Positions 31,341 through 38,784 of a DNA stretch of 42,234 bases are shown here, one piece after another. A program made the position numbers and the translations under genes. The stretch is from Bacteroidales bacterium UBA2861 (GTDB taxonomy: Bacteria; Bacteroidota; Bacteroidia; Bacteroidales; UBA932): the NCBI GenBank assembly GCA_002350615.1, contig DEFD01000007.1, positions 1-42,234 on the forward strand, given 5' to 3'. Under the pieces are notes generated by a model. That model searched no databases, was not told where the DNA came from, and saw nothing but the letters and a program-made list of their open reading frames with translations. Within the stretch, counting starts at the first letter, position 1. Each line of letters opens with the position of its first letter.

Positions 31341-33224
31341 ATGAGAAAGAGTATTCTTTCCCTTGCGCTTATGTCCGTGGCAGTTCTCTGCTGCGGCATT
31401 GCGCTTTATGGCCAGAACCTTCCGGAAACCACGGTGGAGTGGACTTCCGAAGTGAGCAAGTCGGCTGACGGAAGTACCGAATTGGTCTTCCGCGGGCGGA
31501 CCCTGGCCCCCCTTGACGAAGTTCATGGGACGATAGAATGGATTTCCTGCATCGGAGATGCCTGCCACAGCCCTGAAGAAACGGATTTCAGGCTTGAGCT
31601 TGGCAGTGCAGCCGCCTCCGAGGGGACAGACCCTTCTGAAACCGCTGCCACCCTCGGCACGCTAAGAGGGAGTGACCCGTCGCCTGCGACGGGAGGGGTC
31701 GAGCGAAGCGAGACGGTTTCAGAAGGGGCTGTCCCCCCGGAGGCGGGGAACATCTGGGCTCTGATCCTCGAGGCTATTCTCTGGGGCTTTGCTATGCTCC
31801 TGACGCCATGTGTCTTCCCGATGGTGCCGATGACGGTATCGTTTTTTATCAAGGGAGGAGCCGGAGGCCGATTCCGGGCGATTATGTACGGAGTGTTCAT
31901 AGTGCTTCTCTACACGGTCCCGATAAGCATAATCATCGGTCTTACCAGGATTCTCGGAGGCGCGGCGGTGACGGCGGACATATTCAACTGGCTTGCGACC
32001 CACTGGCTGCCGAACCTGATCTTCTTTGTGGTTTTCATGCTCTTCGCGGCTTCCTTCTTCGGAGCTTTCGAAATCGTGCTGCCGTCCAAACTCGTTAATG
32101 CGAGTGACAAGAAATCGGACCGAGGAGGCCTTGGTGGAGTGTTTTTCATGGCTCTCACCCTCGTGCTGGTGTCGTTTTCATGCACCGGCCCGATAGTAGG
32201 AACCGTTCTTATCAAATCCACGGCCGGTGAATTCTGGGCTCCCATGGTTACGATGCTGGCATTCAGCGTAGCTTTCGCCCTTCCGTTTACTCTTCTGGCC
32301 TTTTTCCCTTCCGTTCTTAAGAATCTTCCCAAAAGCGGCGGATGGCTCAACAGCGTGAAAGTCGTACTCGGATTCATCGAACTCGCACTCGGACTTAAAT
32401 TCCTGTCGGTTGCCGACCAGACCTATCACTGGGGTATTCTGGACAGGGAGGTTTACCTTGCGATCTGGATAGTGGTATTCACCCTTCTTGGATTCTATCT
32501 TCTCGGCAAACTCAGATTCAAGTATGACGATGAGTTGAAGCACATAGGTCTGGGCCGGCTCGGTCTGGCCATAGCGGTCTTCTCTTTCGTGGTTTATATG
32601 ATTCCCGGCATGTTCGGAGCACCTTTGAAGGCTCTTTCCGGCTATTTGCCGCCCTTGGAGACGCAGGATTTTGTCCTTGGCAGCGGAGGGGCTATGACTT
32701 CCGATGCCGCTGCCACCCTCGGCATGCTGAGAGGGGGGACCGCTTTAGCGGTGGGGTCGAGCAAAAGCGAGACGGCCGAGGAAGTCATAACCCCTCCGCT
32801 GTCTCTTCCCCACGGATTGCGTGGTCATAGCAGAATAGAGGATGGTATTGCGGCGGCCAAGCAAAGCGGCAGGCTGGTATTTGTGGACATTACCGGACAC
32901 GGTTGCGTGAACTGCCGTGAAATGGAAGCGCGGGTTTGGAGCGATCCGGAAGTGCTTCAGAGGCTTTCACAGTATTTCGAAATCGTGGCTCTCTATACCG
33001 ACGACAAGGCGAAACTCCCTGAATCGCAGTGGGTGGAAACTCCTGAAGGGAAGACCCTCAAGGATGTCGGCCGGGTGAACAGCTATATAGCGCGGACCCG
33101 GTTCGGAGTCAACGCCCAGCCGAATTACTTCATCCTGGATTCAGCAGGCAAAATTTTAGCCGGACCCAGAGGATACAATCTCTCAGTGCCCGGCTTCATT
33201 TCTTTCCTGGATTTGGAGGATTAG
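31341..33224 (+). CDS. dsbD: Thiol:disulfide interchange protein DsbD with two repeat-derived inserts
   Basis: DsbD passes electrons from cytoplasmic thioredoxin to periplasmic partners. The 627-residue protein has a signal peptide (MRKSILSLALMSVAVLCCGIALYG) and a shortened alpha-like domain with paired Cys in WISCIGDACHSPEE. An eight-helix-type membrane domain follows, with Cys in LTPCVFPM and FSCTGPIVG, then a C-terminal thioredoxin domain with CVNC. The usual longer alpha domain appears cut down. The two interdomain linkers each contain one copy of a palindromic repeat read in frame as AATLG(T/M)LRG ... SET peptides. The start at 31341 gives the signal peptide; an in-frame ATG 18 nt upstream overlaps rny. 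The stop overlaps the convergent PNP gene by 4 nt. Confidence 0.9.
   Translation: MRKSILSLALMSVAVLCCGIALYGQNLPETTVEWTSEVSKSADGSTELVFRGRTLAPLDEVHGTIEWISCIGDACHSPEETDFRLELGSAAASEGTDPSETAATLGTLRGSDPSPATGGVERSETVSEGAVPPEAGNIWALILEAILWGFAMLLTPCVFPMVPMTVSFFIKGGAGGRFRAIMYGVFIVLLYTVPISIIIGLTRILGGAAVTADIFNWLATHWLPNLIFFVVFMLFAASFFGAFEIVLPSKLVNASDKKSDRGGLGGVFFMALTLVLVSFSCTGPIVGTVLIKSTAGEFWAPMVTMLAFSVAFALPFTLLAFFPSVLKNLPKSGGWLNSVKVVLGFIELALGLKFLSVADQTYHWGILDREVYLAIWIVVFTLLGFYLLGKLRFKYDDELKHIGLGRLGLAIAVFSFVVYMIPGMFGAPLKALSGYLPPLETQDFVLGSGGAMTSDAAATLGMLRGGTALAVGSSKSETAEEVITPPLSLPHGLRGHSRIEDGIAAAKQSGRLVFVDITGHGCVNCREMEARVWSDPEVLQRLSQYFEIVALYTDDKAKLPESQWVETPEGKTLKDVGRVNSYIARTRFGVNAQPNYFILDSAGKILAGPRGYNLSVPGFISFLDLED
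31612..31746. repeat. Composite palindromic element, copy 1, inside dsbD
   Basis: This 135-bp (45-codon) segment has outer arms 31612-31644 and 31714-31746 that are reverse complements at 31 of 33 positions. Inside are box A (31645-31670, starting CTGCCACCCTCGGCA), a perfect 8-bp hairpin (CCCGTCGC 31676-31683 with GCGACGGG 31686-31693) and box B (31695-31713, GGGGTCGAGCGAAGCGAGA). It is translated as part of the linker between the alpha domain and the first membrane helix. Boxes A and B recur in copy 2, while the arms and hairpin differ in sequence but stay paired. Confidence 0.85.
32681..32801. repeat. Composite palindromic element, copy 2, inside dsbD
   Basis: Outer arms 32681-32709 and 32773-32801 pair at 25 of 29 positions. 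Box A (32710-32735) matches copy 1 at 24 of 26 bases. The inner hairpin is ACCGCT 32739-32744 with AGCGGT 32747-32752. Box B (32753-32772) matches copy 1 apart from one substitution and one inserted A. Orientation and reading frame of the boxes are the same as in copy 1. It encodes the linker between the membrane domain and the thioredoxin domain. Confidence 0.85.
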
Positions 33225-34045
33225 ATTTCCGAAAGCAATCTTTCGAACAATAGACTCATCCGCCTGGAGGCAGCATCCGCCTGGCGGATGATTTCGTTTT
33301 CATCTGTCACGTAACCGTCTCCGGCCTGATGAGCTATATCCGTTATTACGGACATGCCGAGCACGCGGACTTCGCTTTGCCTTGCGACGATGACTTCCGG
33401 CACGGTGCTCATTCCCACTGCATCGGCACCGGCGAAGCGGCAGAAGCCATACTCGGCTGGAGTTTCGTAGCTGGGGCCGCTCAAAGGCAGGTATATGCCC
33501 TCGCGCAGCCTTAACCCTTCATCGGCCGCGATGCGTCGCGCCGACTCCTGCAGAGTCAGGTCGTAGGCGCAGGTCATGTCGGGGAAGCGGGGACCGAACT
33601 CGTCCTTGTTGGGACCGATGAGCGGGTTGGGTATCATGTTGATATGATCCGTGATAAGCATAAGGTCTCCGATCTGCCAATCCTGACACACGGTGCCGGC
33701 AGCGTTGGAAACGAAAAGGAAGCTTATTCCAAGCCGGACCATGACGCGCACCGGCAGAACCACAGTATCGAGGGAATACCCCTCATAGAAATGGTAGCGT
33801 CCCTGCATCGCAAGCACGCATTTTCCTCCAAGGTTTCCGCAGATGAAATTGCCCTTGTGGCCGATTGCGCTGGCTTTGGGAAAGCCGGGAACCGAGGTGT
33901 AGGGGATTGTCAGGGCATCCTCTATCTTTTCAGCCAGAGTGCCCAGGCCGCTGCCGAGAATGATTCCTGCAACGGGCTTGCGTCCATCCAGCCTGGAGGC
34001 GAGGAATTCAGATGCTTCGTTGATCGTTGTCGTGGGAGTCTGCAT
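33221..34045 (-). CDS. Purine nucleoside phosphorylase, variant with Asp at the base-specificity site
   Basis: A 274-residue trimeric-class PNP: GIILGSGLGTLAEKI (about 27-41), GHKGNFICGNLGGK, MQGRYHFYEGY, FVSNAAGTVCQDWQIGD, and SGPSYETPAEYGF carrying the purine-binding Glu. The segment GMSVITDIAHQ has Asp at residue 236, where the trimeric family normally has Asn (human Asn243). A human N243D change is known to favour 6-aminopurines, and Asp is also found in MTA phosphorylases. So this copy may act on adenosine-type nucleosides; this is inference. It lies 1 nt after its paralogue, and the dsbD stop overlaps by 4 nt. Confidence 0.88.
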   Translation of the reverse strand: MQTPTTTINEASEFLASRLDGRKPVAGIILGSGLGTLAEKIEDALTIPYTSVPGFPKASAIGHKGNFICGNLGGKCVLAMQGRYHFYEGYSLDTVVLPVRVMVRLGISFLFVSNAAGTVCQDWQIGDLMLITDHINMIPNPLIGPNKDEFGPRFPDMTCAYDLTLQESARRIAADEGLRLREGIYLPLSGPSYETPAEYGFCRFAGADAVGMSTVPEVIVARQSEVRVLGMSVITDIAHQAGDGYVTDENEIIRQADAASRRMSLLFERLLSEI

Positions 34046-34046
34046 T

Positions 34047-34874
34047 CTAAAGGCTCTCGATCAGTTTGGTGAACAGGGGAATCATGCGTTTGGTTGCAGC
34101 GTTGGCCTGCATCACCACGTCTTCTCCGTCATTGAAATTCCTTTCGACGTTCTGCGTGTTGCATATATTGGTTACCACGGACATGCCGAAGACCCTCATT
34201 CCGCTGTGGCGCGCCACGATGACTTCAGGCACCGTGGACATGCCTACGAGGTCCGCTCCGCTGGAACGGAAGAAACGCACCTCGGCGGGAGTCTCGTAAG
34301 AAGGTCCGGAACCTCCGAAATAAATGCCCTGATGCAGTTTGATTCCCATTTCCGCGGCGATCTCAAGGGCTTTTTTCTGCAGCTCAAGGTCGTAGGCGCA
34401 GGTCATGTCCGGGAAACGGGGACCGAAATCGTCCATGTTTGGACCGATCAGCGGATTGGGCATGAAATTGATATGGTCCTTGATTATGATAGTGTCGCCA
34501 ACCTTGTAATCCGGGTTCAGGGCTCCGGCGGCATTGGAGACAAGAAGGAATTTCACTCCGAGCTTGCACATGACGCGTACCGGGAGAGTGAGGGTGGACA
34601 TATCGTAACCCTCGTAGTAATGGAATCGTCCCTGCATTGCCAGAACGCACTTTCCTCCGAGAAATCCGCAGATGAAATTGCCTTTATGGCCTATTACCGT
34701 AGAGACCGGGAAACAGGGGATTTCCGTATAAGGTATGGTTATCCGGTCTTCTATTATTTCGGCGAGTTCACCGAGTCCGCTGCCAAGGATGATTGCCGCA
34801 ATCGGTTTGCGTCCCTGCAGTCTGGACTCTATGTATTCCGCCGCTTTGTTGATTTTGCTTATTCTTTCGTCCAT
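34047..34874 (-). CDS. Purine nucleoside phosphorylase, canonical Asn form
   Basis: A 275-residue trimeric-class PNP: AAIILGSGLGELAEII, GHKGNFICGFLGGK, MQGRFHYYEGYDM, LVSNAAGALNPDYKVGD, SGPSYETPAEVRFF and STVPEVIVARHSGMRVFGMSVVTNICN. Asn236 is the residue equivalent to human Asn243, which selects 6-oxopurines, so inosine and guanosine are the likely substrates. The start at 34874 (MDERISKIN) is chosen because the longer in-frame start at 34949 would overlap the deaminase gene and add a basic tail not usual for the family. It forms a tandem pair with the next gene. Confidence 0.92.
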   Translation of the reverse strand: MDERISKINKAAEYIESRLQGRKPIAAIILGSGLGELAEIIEDRITIPYTEIPCFPVSTVIGHKGNFICGFLGGKCVLAMQGRFHYYEGYDMSTLTLPVRVMCKLGVKFLLVSNAAGALNPDYKVGDTIIIKDHINFMPNPLIGPNMDDFGPRFPDMTCAYDLELQKKALEIAAEMGIKLHQGIYFGGSGPSYETPAEVRFFRSSGADLVGMSTVPEVIVARHSGMRVFGMSVVTNICNTQNVERNFNDGEDVVMQANAATKRMIPLFTKLIESL

Positions 34875-34893
34875 AATATAATTGGTTTCAGTG

Positions 34894-36174
34894 TCAGCAT
34901 TTGATTTTTTCGAGCGCTCTCTGCGCTTCATGCAGGATTTCCCTTTCATTGGGAATCTCCCTTCTGCGCATTACGAATTTCCCTCCGGCAATCACGGAAT
35001 CTATGCAGTCGGAATGGGCTGAATAGACCAGATTGGCGAGGAAGGGGCCGGGGGAGAGGAAGTAGGTACTGTCGGTCTCCACAATGGAGATGTCCGCGAG
35101 CGCACCCTCTTCGAGCCGTCCGGAATTGAGCCTGAGGGATTTCGCTCCGTTTATGGTGGCCATGTCCAGAAGTTCCGGCAGAGGAAGGGCCTTGGGGTCG
35201 TTTCTCCAGGCTTTCTGGAACAGGGCGCTGGTCTTCATGGCCTCCAGGATGTCGAGGTTGTTCGATGACGCGCAGCCGTCCGTACCTATGCAGATATTGA
35301 CGCCTGCATCCCTGAGCTCATTGTAAAGGAAGCGGTATCCGGAGGAAAGCTTGGTATTCGAATTGATGTTGTGGATGCAGTGAACCCCGTATTTGGCCAG
35401 CAGCTCGATATCGTGCTCGGTGAGCCAGAGACAGTGTGCCGCGAGAAGATTCGGCCCCAGCACGCCGAGAGTCTCCAGATATTCCACCGGAGTGAGCCCG
35501 CCGTGTGCCGCCTTGCAGTCTTCCACTTCCCGCACGCTTTCGCAAAGATGTATGTGGAGCGGAAGGTCGTGCTTGCGGGCGAAGTCCGCGGCCCATACCA
35601 TCATCGGCTCGCTCACCGAATATATGGCGTGGAAGGCAAGTTCGTAAATGGCGCCGTCGGTATCCCAGAGGTCTTTTACCTCCTCATACTTCCTGGTGCA
35701 CTGGTCCATCTGCCTCTTAGCCTCTTCGGGATTGTTCCTGTCCATGATGTCATAGCCCACCGCAGGGCGGATACCCATTTCGGCGGCCGCCTTCTGACAG
35801 GATTCAAAGAACCAGTACTGGTCGTTGAAGGTGGTGGTGCCGGTGCGGATCATCTCGATGCAGGCAACCTTCACCGCCCAGTAAACGTATTCGTGGTCGA
35901 AATTGGCTTCGATTCTCCAGATTTTGTCGAGCCAGTCCTGGAGGACCATATCCTCGCCGATGCCGCGCATGAGCGACATCCCGGCGTGGGTATGCATGTT
36001 TACGAAACCCGGGATAGCGACCTTCCCGCTGCAGTCCATTACTTCCACGTCGCCGGCGAGGTCCCAGTCTTCACAGGAGCCTGCAGGCTGAATCTTCCGT
36101 ATATGACCGGTATCGATGAATACGTCCTTGCATTCATCGGCTATCGTTATGTTTTTCAGCAGTATCGAACCCAT
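34894..36174 (-). CDS. Amidohydrolase, MTA/SAH/adenosine deaminase-like
   Basis: A 426-residue metal-dependent amidohydrolase: HTH at 61-63 in VNMHTHAGMSLMRGIGED, then HIHLCES, AAHCLW and GTDGCASSNNLD, the usual zinc ligands of the ATZ/TRZ-like deaminases. LMRGIGEDMVLQDWL is typical of MtaD-type 5-methylthioadenosine/S-adenosylhomocysteine deaminases, and SsnA and chlorohydrolase-type enzymes are related. Its neighbours are two PNPs, which fits a path from adenosine-type nucleosides to inosine-type nucleosides and then to free base. The exact substrate is inferred. It lies 13 nt after the DUF3276 gene and 19 nt before the PNP start. Confidence 0.85.
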   Translation of the reverse strand: MGSILLKNITIADECKDVFIDTGHIRKIQPAGSCEDWDLAGDVEVMDCSGKVAIPGFVNMHTHAGMSLMRGIGEDMVLQDWLDKIWRIEANFDHEYVYWAVKVACIEMIRTGTTTFNDQYWFFESCQKAAAEMGIRPAVGYDIMDRNNPEEAKRQMDQCTRKYEEVKDLWDTDGAIYELAFHAIYSVSEPMMVWAADFARKHDLPLHIHLCESVREVEDCKAAHGGLTPVEYLETLGVLGPNLLAAHCLWLTEHDIELLAKYGVHCIHNINSNTKLSSGYRFLYNELRDAGVNICIGTDGCASSNNLDILEAMKTSALFQKAWRNDPKALPLPELLDMATINGAKSLRLNSGRLEEGALADISIVETDSTYFLSPGPFLANLVYSAHSDCIDSVIAGGKFVMRRREIPNEREILHEAQRALEKIKC

Positions 36175-36187
36175 TCAGCTACGCTCC

Positions 36188-36523
36188 TCAAAACTCGTCT
36201 GAGGGTGCGTCGCTCTCCGGCCTTACGGGAATTTCCCCGTCGAAGCAGTTGGTGCGAATATACTCTATCACGGAATCCAGACCCTCCTTGAACTTCGCGA
36301 AATCTTCCTTGTAGAGAAAAATCTTGTGTTTGTCGTATGTAAAACTCCCGTCCGGATTGTTGCGGCGCTTGCTTTCGGTAATGGTAAGGTAAAAGTCGTT
36401 ATTCCCTCTCGTGGATTTTACGTCGAAGAAATAAGTCCTCTTACCGGCGCGGACCGGTTTGGAGTAAACATCTTCTGAATTGCGGTCCTGAAAATTGGCA
36501 GGATCCCTGTCGTCTTTATACAT
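36188..36523 (-). CDS. DUF3276 PUR-alpha-like nucleic-acid-binding protein
   Basis: A 111-residue protein containing one PUR-type repeat: RTYFFDVKSTRGNNDFYLTITESKR (about 29-53) and YDKHKIFLYKEDFAKFKEGLDSVIEYIR (about 63-90), followed by an acidic tail. The family is conserved in Bacteroidota, and its structure resembles eukaryotic Pur-alpha, so RNA or single-stranded DNA binding is expected; a cellular role is not established. It is the first gene of the minus-strand purine operon and diverges from nusB. Confidence 0.88.
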   Translation of the reverse strand: MYKDDRDPANFQDRNSEDVYSKPVRAGKRTYFFDVKSTRGNNDFYLTITESKRRNNPDGSFTYDKHKIFLYKEDFAKFKEGLDSVIEYIRTNCFDGEIPVRPESDAPSDEF

Positions 36524-36547
36524 AATTTTTTAACACTTTATTCGATG

Positions 36548-36555
36548 CAAAATTA
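36548..36555 (-). promoter_or_regulatory. TAnnTTTG box for the DUF3276/purine operon
   Basis: Minus-strand TAATTTTG lies 24 nt before the ATG of the DUF3276 gene, in the AT-rich divergent gap with nusB. Confidence 0.55.
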
Positions 36556-36577
36556 TAATTTTTTGTGAATTAGGTGC

Positions 36578-36585
36578 TATATTTG
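36578..36585 (+). promoter_or_regulatory. TAnnTTTG box for nusB
   Basis: TATATTTG lies 19 nt before the ATG at 36605. With the minus-strand box at 36548-36555 it forms a divergent promoter pair. Confidence 0.6.
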
Positions 36586-36604
36586 CGCAAAATTGTTTGA
36601 AAAA

Positions 36605-37516
36605 ATGTTGAATCGAAGAATTCTCAGGATCAAGGCCTTCAAGGCGGTTTACAGTCTGGCCGAGAATCCTGATATCGAACTCCGGGAGCTGGAAGGGCAG
36701 TTGGAGCGCTCCTGCGAGGCAACCAGGGACCTTTACCTGTTCCTGCTCTCGATTGTCGGGCCCCTTACACAGGAAGCCGCCTCGAGGCTTGAAGCCGCCC
36801 GAAACAAGTTCAACCCCAGTGAAGAGGAACGCAATCCCAACATGAAATTCGCGCAGAACCGGCTCGCTCCGATGCTTGCGGAAGATCCTGATTTTGTAAA
36901 GATCCTTTCCAAGAAGAAACTTTCCTGGGACCAGTGCGACGTACTCCTTCGCCATCTCTACGATACCATCCGTGAAAGGGATTATTTCAAAGCCTACATG
37001 GAGTCCGAGGAGTCTTCCCTCAAGGAAGATGCCGCCCTCTGGGCTGATATCTTCGCGAGCGAATTCGATGACAACGAAGAGCTTGCGCCGATTCTGGAAG
37101 ATATCTCCATCTGGTGGAACGATGATCTTGAGTATGCGCTCAACTGGTGCTGCCGTACCTGCGAGTCCCTCGGGAAGGGGGAACCCTGGAAACTGCTTCC
37201 CCTGTACATGGATGAGATCACCGGGAAAGGGGAGAGCGACAGGGCCTTCGTAAGGAAGCTCCTGCGTACCGCGTATGCCCAGTTCAGCGCTTATTGCGAC
37301 CGGGTGGGCGCGAATACGAGCAAGTGGGACCTCGGGCGCATCTGCGTGACGGATCTCGCCCTTATCGTCTGCGGGCTTGCAGAAGCGGCTGCCTTCCCCG
37401 AAATACCCGAAAAGGTTACCATAAACGAATATGTCGAGATTTCAAAGTTCTACAGCACTCCCGAGAGCCGTGGCTTTGTAAATGGAATATTGGATAAACT
37501 GATTAAAGAGAAATAA
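36605..37516 (+). CDS. nusB: Transcription antitermination protein NusB, long form
   Basis: A 303-residue protein beginning LNRRILRIKAFKAVYSLAE, the NusB start motif. The NusB core is in the C-terminal half (AFVRKLLRTAYAQF, then RICVTDLALIVCGLAEAAAFPEIPEKVTINEYVEISKFYSTPESRGFVNGILDKLIKE). E. coli NusB has 139 residues; forms of about 300 with an extra N-terminal helical domain are usual in Bacteroidota. NusB with NusE/S10 binds boxA RNA in rRNA leaders. The ATG at 36605 is preferred to a TTG 12 nt upstream. It heads the nusB-yajC-ybbR-coaE-DUF5606 run. Confidence 0.92.
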   Translation: MLNRRILRIKAFKAVYSLAENPDIELRELEGQLERSCEATRDLYLFLLSIVGPLTQEAASRLEAARNKFNPSEEERNPNMKFAQNRLAPMLAEDPDFVKILSKKKLSWDQCDVLLRHLYDTIRERDYFKAYMESEESSLKEDAALWADIFASEFDDNEELAPILEDISIWWNDDLEYALNWCCRTCESLGKGEPWKLLPLYMDEITGKGESDRAFVRKLLRTAYAQFSAYCDRVGANTSKWDLGRICVTDLALIVCGLAEAAAFPEIPEKVTINEYVEISKFYSTPESRGFVNGILDKLIKEK

Positions 37517-37522
37517 TTTGGT

Positions 37523-37852
37523 ATGAAAGCATTGTACTTTGTTTTGCAGGCAGCGCCTGCAGCCTCCCAGCAGGGCGGCGGAGCCGGTTTCTGGATCATG
37601 ATCCTCGCTCTTTTCCTCGTGATGTGGCTTTTTATGATCCGTCCCCAGCGCAAACAGCAGAAAGAGCTTGAGAAATTCCGCAAGGAACTCGCAAAAGGCG
37701 ACAAGGTGATCACCGCCGGCGGTATCTACGGAACCGTTGCCGAGATCTCTGAAAAGACTGTCCTTCTTAAAGTGGACGGTGAAGTGAAACTGCGCGTGGA
37801 CAAGAACTCCCTGGTCCGCGATTTCTCTGAAGCCCAGACCGAACAGAAGTAA
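37523..37852 (+). CDS. yajC: Preprotein translocase subunit YajC
   Basis: A 109-residue membrane protein. One transmembrane helix (GFWIMILALFLVMWLFMI, about 23-40) is followed by the signature RPQRKQQKELEKFRKELAKGDKVITAGGIYGTVAEI and a short beta-rich tail. YajC associates with SecDF beside SecYEG. Size and order are normal. It starts 6 nt after nusB. Confidence 0.93.
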   Translation: MKALYFVLQAAPAASQQGGGAGFWIMILALFLVMWLFMIRPQRKQQKELEKFRKELAKGDKVITAGGIYGTVAEISEKTVLLKVDGEVKLRVDKNSLVRDFSEAQTEQK

Positions 37853-37863
37853 GCTGCACCGCG

Positions 37864-38784
37864 GTGAAGAACTGGTATTCGTTTCTCGGTTGTCTTCTCC
37901 TCGCTGCCGCAATCTGGCTGATCCACAATCTGTCCCGCATGAATTCGGACGTTGTGAGCGTTCAGCTTATTGCGGAAAGCAACATTGAGGGGCGGGCCCG
38001 CCGTGCAAACGAGCCGGTTACCGTTACGGCGCGCTGCAAGGCCTCAGGATTCCGTCTGATCTATCTCCATTCCAGGGAAAGGACGGCGGTGGTCCGCTTC
38101 GACGCCGAGGATTTCCAGCATCGCGAAGGAGATTTTTTCTCCATCCAGTCTTCCCAGCTCTACAAGTATGTTCCGGCGATCTTCGGCCCGATCCAGGCCG
38201 TGGAATCGTTCATAAGCGAGAGCCTGCTGTTCCGTTTCAGCAGTGAAAACAGCAAGAAGGTGCCTGTCACGGCGGTGAGCAGCCTGGGTTTCAAGGCCCA
38301 GTACACCAAGATGTCCGAACTTGAACTCAATCCGGATTCCGTGCTGGTGTATGGTACACCGGAAATGCTCAAGACGGTGGATGCGGTTTACACCGAACCC
38401 ATTATAAAGAATGAAATCCGCAATGACGTCCACGGGGAAGCACGTCTCGAGAAGCCTTCCGGGCTCAGGCTTTCGCACGATGTCGTGGATTACAGTCTCA
38501 AGGTAAGCCGTTATGTGGAAATACGCAGGAGCCTTCCCGTGGAGGTGAGGAATCTGCCGCCGACTGCTCGGGTCCTTACTTTCCCTGCGCTGATAGACGT
38601 GAGCATGCGCTGCGTATTCCCCCTGCTCTCGGATGACCCCGGGGACGGTCTTGAACTTTATGTGGATTATTCCGAGTTCAGGAAGTCGCTTGCAGGCAAA
38701 TGCGTCGTGCGTTATGATTCCCTGCCGGCAGGAGTGATATCCTGCAGCCTGCATCCCGAAGTCTGTGAATGTGTCGAAAGATGA
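37864..38784 (+). CDS. YbbR-like domain protein
   Basis: A 306-residue protein with a GTG start (VKNWYSFLGC) and an N-terminal membrane anchor (FLGCLLLAAAIWLIHNLS). Extracytoplasmic YbbR-like repeats follow, for example KKVPVTAVSSLGFKAQYTKMSELELNPDSVLVYGTPEML and then VEIRRSLPVEVRNLP. In Firmicutes, YbbR/CdaR regulates the diadenylate cyclase CdaA. No diadenylate cyclase gene is in this window, so that link is only a family hint. It is 11 nt after yajC and overlaps coaE by ATGA. Confidence 0.85.
   Translation: MKNWYSFLGCLLLAAAIWLIHNLSRMNSDVVSVQLIAESNIEGRARRANEPVTVTARCKASGFRLIYLHSRERTAVVRFDAEDFQHREGDFFSIQSSQLYKYVPAIFGPIQAVESFISESLLFRFSSENSKKVPVTAVSSLGFKAQYTKMSELELNPDSVLVYGTPEMLKTVDAVYTEPIIKNEIRNDVHGEARLEKPSGLRLSHDVVDYSLKVSRYVEIRRSLPVEVRNLPPTARVLTFPALIDVSMRCVFPLLSDDPGDGLELYVDYSEFRKSLAGKCVVRYDSLPAGVISCSLHPEVCECVER

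Noticed and set aside
34875..34949. Longer start of the canonical PNP
   Set aside because: It would overlap the deaminase gene and add a basic segment (KRRERSKKS) unlike the family; the start at 34874 matches its paralogue's length.
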